From positions 24,636 to 88,635 of the forward strand of contig JAXGGA010004422.1 in NCBI GenBank assembly GCA_038373865.1: DNA of 64,000 nt. Direction: 5' to 3'. Shown here piece after piece: positions 57,949 to 64,000 of the stretch (the stretch's first letter is position 1; each line of letters opens with the position of its first letter). This stretch comes from Uloborus plumipes (taxonomy: Eukaryota; Arthropoda; Arachnida; Araneae; Uloboridae). The position numbers and the translations under genes are program-made. A model generated the notes under the pieces. It had not been told where the DNA came from and made no database searches. It worked only from the letters and a program-made list of their open reading frames with translations.

Positions 57949-59936
57949 GTCCATTTCGTAAATATGTTTATTTAGTGGTAAAACATTATCCTTATGATTT
58001 AGTCTAATGCGCTAAACACAGCCTTACGCACACAGACACACAATCATGTGCATTATACATTGAAAAATTGAATTACTTAGTATTGTTATAATATGTACAT
58101 AAATTCACCTAGAGTGACTTCTATAAAATTTATGAGAAATATGGTCATTTTAACCATAAATGACCTGGAATGTATTTTTCTCAGATTAAAAAAAATGATA
58201 TCATTTGCTCTGCTTTTATAGTTACAAAGGTTGCATTTTAGTGAACTTTATCCCACACGTAACACACCACACATTTTATTAAAAGTAATAATTTAAATGG
58301 GTAATAATTTTCATTTGTTTGCTTACTAAATCACGAACGTATATGGGATTTCTTAAGCCAAACCTTTTGTTCTATACCTTATTTCTTTATTCCTTTTATA
58401 TGAAATATTTATTTTATTATTATATTTTATTTATTTAATGAAATATATGAGCTGACACATGATAGACAGACTGGCGGCTTTTTTATGATACTATCAACAA
58501 ACATTGAATTAATCTGAATAATATAAATCTGCAAGATTGAACAATGAGTAAAAAAATTATTAAAATCCTTTTCAACGGACATAAACTGACTTTAGGATCT
58601 GCACTGTTTTTTTAATCAACGTCATGAACTTTCTCATTACAGCGGGGTGAATTTTGTCAATAACCGTGAATCTTCTGTCTCATTTGCAAACAAAAGGGCA
58701 ATGGCCGACCTTTTGCTGCTATTAAAAACTTTAGTTTAGTAAAAATAAAAGATTAAAAAAATGTTTTACGTCAGTTTGTCGTCACAGACCACTATTAGGA
58801 TGTTCCAGGGGTTCAATGACTTTAAACGAATTACTTGCGTTTGTTACTTGCAAAATTCAATAACTGCACGGGTTTTTTTTTTTTTTTATTTCTAATAAAG
58901 CAAATTTACTGTAAGTTTTCCTATGAAAAGTGTCTTATTTTTTAAAAAATGGAAATTCAAGCTTACTTTGAAACTTTCTTTACTGAACGCTTATTGAAAA
59001 AGTATTCTATATCCTCCTTTTTTCCCCTTTTTTTTCTTAAACTTAAGTCAATAATATGTTTTCTAAATAATGACTTTTCAGCCTTTAGAATCTCACAAAT
59101 ACTAAATTTTCTGAAAACTTATATGTTTACTAAAATCATACAACCAGGGCTACGTGAAATGACAATATATCCGTTGTTGAAAACCTGCTATCATTTTTTT
59201 AAACGCAAAAAACCTCAGGGTAATAAATAAAAGCTGAAAAATTTGAAGAATATAAATATTTTACATCTTCTTTCACTTTTATGGAGATGACAAGCTCTTC
59301 TTTTAGTAAATTATGACACGACTGAATATCTCATGCGAGATGTGAGTGAATATTTCATTATAACTTAAAAGCTTATGTCAAGAGGAGATTTATGCGCAAC
59401 CTAAACCATGAGACATACAGCTATCTACCCAGACAGCATAATTTCATCCTCTGAACGTCTACTGGTGTCCTTTTATGAATTTAGTACAGGATATACGATA
59501 TAGAGCTTTAAGTAACTTCAGTTTGTAAGATTAAATATGGACATCTTAAGATATTAGATGTGGCATATATGTCGAACGGCGGTGGAAGAAAAATTTAGAA
59601 CCTTTAGTTTAGTTTTTCAAGTGAATGAGTTTCATTCTTTCATTTGCTACATAATGCAGCAAGTCTGAACTAATATTGCTCTTAATGCGTTGCAATATCG
59701 TGTCAAAATTAATTCTAGTGTGGATTTGTCTACGTCACTTAATTAGAAGTCATTAATAAAGCACTATGTAAAACCATAAAAATATGAACGTCTGTAAACG
59801 AAAGCTGTAAAGCATAAACCTATAGATTCATATAGCAAATTGTTTTTGGGCAGTTCTCGGATGATTAATATCGTGAACTTCGCCCCTTTATGCATTGATA
59901 TAAAATTTATTTTTAACCCTCAACGTGTATAAGCAG
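57949..59936. other. AT-rich stretch, no recognised gene
   Basis: The longest frame (58949-59230, 93 codons) is lysine- and phenylalanine-rich with no recognised domain. Confidence 0.4.
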
Positions 59937-59944
59937 CATATACA

Positions 59945-60109
59945 CAGGCCCGTCATTTAAGGAGGGCGGGGGGGGGGCTCCTGACTTTGAGAAATCAATG
60001 CATTTTACATGTAAGTGGGCGTGGTTTTTGTTGTTTTCCGGTGAAATTGTATTGTGTTTTTACCCTTTGCCCCCCCCCCCCTCTGTAGAAACTTGAAATG
60101 ATGGCCCTG
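59945..60109 (-). mobile_element. 165 bp hAT MITE, copy 2
   Basis: The ends CAGGCCCGTCATTTAAGG and CTTGAAATGATGGCCCTG are inverted, and CATATACA flanks both sides (59937-59944, 60110-60117), a perfect 8-bp duplication. It is the reverse of 51197-51360 with a G9 and a C12 tract inside. Confidence 0.88.
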
Positions 60110-60117
60110 CATATACA

Positions 60118-62507
60118 GCTTTTTTTCTTCTATTTTGAATATTGCAAAACATAAGCGTTTTATATGAAATGAAGAGCTATTTCCGTTTGTTCAAAAGCAC
60201 AAAAAAAATGTATTTAGTGCTAAAACTATTTTTTTTTCAATGCTTTGTACTTTTTTTAAGTTTTCTGTCAACGGTTTATAAAAGTTTGTTAAACAAATTC
60301 TATCATCTTCCACAAATTAAACTATTTTAATAAAGCTTTCCGTGTCAATTAAAAACTCAGTAAAGTATACGAAATATTTTCACTCAAAATTTTTTTGACG
60401 TTTAAGTGAAATAAAGTCAGTTTTTGCCTGAATATCCATTATATTTCACTCGCAAATGCGTCATTTAAAACAAACTCGAAATGTATCTTTAAATACTGAC
60501 AGAAATCACAATTTTCCTGTTTCGAAATAGCATTTAAAAGCAACTTTCCGAAAAATCAACAAAGTACTACTGAATAAAAGAATTAGCGATTAAATTTTAT
60601 GCAGATGGGGGGAATTTCGAAAGAGACGTAAAATATTTATGCTGCTGCATTTAATAATAAGATTTTTTGCACTGTCAGATTATTCACCCACTGAGCTTTC
60701 ACATTTTAGACTGGAGCAAATATCTTAATTTGCTTTAGTTACAACGGGAAAAAAGTGTTTTTTCCCCTAAAATGCGTGCTTTTGGTTTCAAAGTCATGAG
60801 CTGCATTGCAATTGTAAGAATAAATAAGGCACCTAATACAAGAAAATATATCGAATTGTTGTCAATTAAAAGGAGAAAGAAGTGCCGTAATAACACTAAA
60901 GAAGGGTTCCAATGCAACATGCTTGATTCATATAACATAAATAGGTGATTTAAATAAAAAAGGAGTTATGTAGTCGTTAAATATTATCTCGTAAATGTAG
61001 TTGATTTTGATGCACAATGCTTGAATTAATAATTACGTGTCTTTATTTCCAACCTAGTATTGCTGTTTATACTTTTTTGATTGACTTTGAAGCTTGTTTC
61101 AGACATAAACATGTTTAACCGTATGATTAATATTATAAATGGGTTTTAAAAAGAAAAGGTCAAAATGGTAAAGCTTTGGGAAATTTCCTTTAAGACATCT
61201 TAACCAGCCGTCAAAAAATGGTATATATTCAACAAGTCAAGAATTGTACACTTAGCCGCTATTTCACTAAAATGTTATCTATTGAAGTAAATATAGATGC
61301 TATGGCCATAACGGTGTTGATTGTAGGTACATTGTAGTAACTGTTTCGGTACTCATAATTGTTGTCGTAAACCGTTTTCTATTTTTTTAAAACATTCTTT
61401 TAAGATATCAGTGATAACAATGTACTTCAATAGTGTTCCCTAAAAAAAGAAAATACAGCAAAATTTAAGAATATCTAAGAAATATAAGAAATGTTGAGCA
61501 AAAGAAGGGAACACACAAAAGTTTCATTTTGCTCTTATTATTACTTTGCGATAGGAAATTTTCTACGAGTAACAAAGTAGTGCCGAGAAAGGCGAGATTG
61601 TTTCTTAGAACTTTGTCAAACGAAATACATTACCATAAAAATAGGGCAATTCATTTAAAAACATAGGAAATATGCATATAAACACATAGTATTCGCAAAA
61701 CAGAATTTTGTGAATTTGAAATGTCTCTTATAGGTTTTTCATTTAAACGTGGTTAAGTTACTTTTCTGAAACTTTTCCTAGATTGTAATTGATAACTGTG
61801 GGGAAAAAATGACAGCCGAAAGAACAGGACAGATACATGTGCTGAAATAAAATGAAAAAATAATTTTAACTTTTACAGTAGATGCAGCACCTTCACACTT
61901 TTGCACAATTCCAATCTTATAAATCAATTGAATCAGAAAGAAATAATCTAATTTTTTTTCAGAAAGACAGTTCCCGCTTTTCTCCATTTTCTTCCCTACA
62001 TGCAGTCAAAACAGCTTATTAGAATATCATTCAAAAGAGTATTCCGCTTAATATAATTAATTTTCAATGTAACAAACAGTTGTGATGTATTGATTTGGTC
62101 CTGGATAATGGAATATTCAGCTTATATGAATATTTTCGCGGAAAAATGGCTATTTTATTGAGTGGACTAGAATAATTTAACTACTGACTTGCTATTTACT
62201 TCTTTAATTGCTTGAAAAGGAATTATTATCGCACGTGTTACTTATGTATAATATTGAACCCTGATTGATTTTAACAATTTCGAAGAATTTGTTGTAAAAA
62301 AAACACCTGTTTTTAACTTAAGCTTACATTATTAAGTAATAAAATAATTACTTATATTTCGAGGTAAAGAGTATTCGTAGTGTGAATGGAAACGATTTTT
62401 TACTAAAGCTTAAAAAGTAAATTAGTCAACAAGATGATACAAAAAAAATTGTAATTACTTTTGGTCGTACTTCTTTTTGTTAAGGTTTGCACAAGGTTGT
62501 ACCAATG
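60118..62507. other. AT-rich stretch, no recognised feature
   Basis: No tandem array, TIR pair or recognisable frame was seen. Confidence 0.4.
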
Positions 62508-62615
62508 CAGGGTGTAAAAAAATCAATGATTCTTTTTAAAAAATCAAAAAAATCGGATTTTTTTGATTTAAATCAGATTTTTTTGATTTAAATCGGATTT
62601 TTTTTATTAAAAAAA
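62508..62615 (+). mobile_element. hAT-like terminus with ATCGGATTTTTTTGATTTAA repeats
   Basis: It starts CAGGGTGTAAAAAAATC and runs into three direct copies of a 21-bp unit (ATC.GATTTTTTTGATTTAA). Such ends occur on animal hAT elements. No partner terminus was found. Confidence 0.4.
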
Positions 62616-62889
62616 ATTGAAATTTCAGTTGTTAATTATTTTTTATTTATGAACAACTACCTTTAAGTTTTTAAAAATACAAAAACACCTTTTAAGTAAA
62701 GCTTCACCAGTAAGAAACCCAAAAAAAAAGTGTTAGGAGCCAATCTGAAAATATTCCTGTCTACTAGCTAGGATAAAAATCAAATGGGGCAGGAAGCTCA
62801 ACCCAATCCTCATTTCATTCAGCCCCCCTTTATTTTGCTTTTGTTTTGTAAAGCTGGAATATGTTCCATTTCAGCCACTAATAAAGACC

Positions 62890-63548
62890 CCAGGGCCGGT
62901 CTTAGGCCGATTGGACCGATTTTGCCCAATCGGGCCCCGCTCTAGCAAGGGGCCCCGCGCCGACAAATTATTTTTGCCTTTAGGTAAATGAGAAAAAAAA
63001 CTATATCAAAATAAAAAGCTAATTGGCAATATTTAACTCATGTTTAATCTGTTTGAAAGTATGGTGCTACGTTTAGTTCAATTTATGCTGTAGGAGCAAG
63101 GGGCCCGCGCCGACAAATTATGTTTGCCTTTAGGTAAATGTTAAAAAAAACTATATCAAAATAAAAAGCTAATTGGCAATATTTACCTGGTGTTTAATCC
63201 GTTTGAAAGTATGGTGCTACGTTTAGTTCAATTTATGCTGTAGGAGCAAGGGGCCCCGCGCCGACAAATTATTTTTGCCTTTAGGTAAATGTTAAAAAAA
63301 AAAACTATATCAAAATAAGAAGCTAATTGGCAATATTTACCTGGTGTTTAATCCGTTTGAAAGTATGGTGCTACGTTTAGTTCAATTTATGATGTAGGAG
63401 CAAGGGGCCCGCGCCGACAAATTATTTTCGCCTTTAGGTAAATGTTAAAAAAAAACTATATCAAAATAAAAAGCTAATTGGCAATATTTAACTGATGTTT
63501 AATCTGTTTGAAAGTATTTTGCTACGATTAGTTCAATTTATGGTGTAG
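62890..63548 (+). repeat. ~151 bp tandem repeat, four units
   Basis: GCAAGGGGCCC recurs at 62945, 63096, 63246 and 63400, with GCGCCGACAAATTA, AAAGCTAATTGGCAATATTTA and TATGGTGCTACGTTTAG blocks in each. The run is preceded by CAGGGCCGGTCTTAGGCCGA at 62892, a typical non-autonomous hAT-like start, so the array may have grown inside such an element. The right terminus is not in view. Confidence 0.8.
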
Positions 63549-63852
63549 GAGAACTTTCTGAAACTTTTGACATCTCTATTATTCTATTGAAGTTATCAGA
63601 TACATTCCCAAAACTACTATTGTCAGATAAATTATTAGAAAAATTTAAACATCTGTCGATTTGAACATCTTAAATCCAAGGTCGTTCAGAGAACTTCTGG
63701 AGGAATAGTAAATTTCTGTTTCTGTATTCTAATAAATTCCGAAAATTTCTGGAAGACTTGCCTTTCTCTAACAACGAGGTCAATTGCCTAAAGTGGCGTT
63801 TTAGGGATTTAAAATTTTTGTAGAGATCTCTCCTCTCCCGTTACCCTCTAAC
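63549..63852. other. No recognised feature
   Basis: Unique-looking DNA between the tandem array and the last element. Confidence 0.35.
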
Positions 63853-64000
63853 CCAGTGATTCTCAACCTGGGGGCGATCGCTCCCTAAGGGGCGATTTGG
63901 CCTCCTCAAAGGGGCACTAAATTCCAAAGGGGCGATAGAGGGTGATGGGTATTTAGAAGAGAAATCACTGGTAGTAAAGGGGTGGCGAAAACCGAATTTG
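63853..64000 (+). mobile_element. hAT-like MITE, cut by the window end
   Basis: CAGTGATTCTCAACCTGGGG is the well-known left end of hAT-derived elements in animals; GGGGCGAT is repeated three times just inside. The other end lies beyond the window. Confidence 0.6.

Overview
The window looks like intergenic, repeat-dominated DNA from an AT-rich animal genome. An arthropod is most likely, and a spider or other chelicerate is my guess from the flavour of the Tc1 and mariner remnants and the dispersed repeats; nothing here proves the taxon. I found no intact host protein-coding gene, rRNA or credible functional tRNA. The longest open frames (120-153 codons) are either pieces of transposases, antisense shadows, or chance frames in repeats.

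Layout. 1-3130: hAT-like terminus and a Helitron-like 3' end in AT-rich DNA. 3131-9618: two copies of a ~770 bp repeat (family A) around a 2.4 kb fold-back element (4006-6394) and an old ribozyme-bearing element (7126-7517). 9619-12900: a young tandem/inverted element with hammerhead ribozymes (11388-12344) and a 133 bp tandem repeat. 12906-16640: a hAT-type element, a 1.6 kb element with 4-bp target duplications (14275-15873) and an ACTGTAAAA-rich MITE. 19300-20997: a minus-strand Helitron carrying two nested insertions. 21023-31705: MITE, inverted family A copy, and three large palindromes, one holding an inverted 171 bp satellite with 17 TGACGTCA sites. 33772-36151: deleted mariner and degraded Tc1 elements. 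37971-40440: Helitron termini around a composite repeat with 150 bp tandem units. 42769-64000: smaller DNA elements (TA-flanked, piggyBac-like and hAT-like), tRNA-related SINE fragments and tandem repeats.

The standout is 11388-12344, with its older relative at 7126-7517. A 273 bp monomer occurs in tandem and in inverted orientation, has a type I hammerhead ribozyme with every core nucleotide in place, is bounded by 13-bp (older copy 9-10 bp) target duplications, and has an inversion junction falling exactly at the predicted ribozyme cleavage site. This fits retrozymes / Penelope-associated hammerhead retroelements, which move through self-cleaved, circularised RNA. A second theme is the density of long palindromes: at least six fold-back loci between 4 and 32 kb, all able to give long hairpin RNA if transcribed.

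Coordinates of repeats were read by eye; boundaries given with target duplications are exact, others are good to roughly 10-30 bp.
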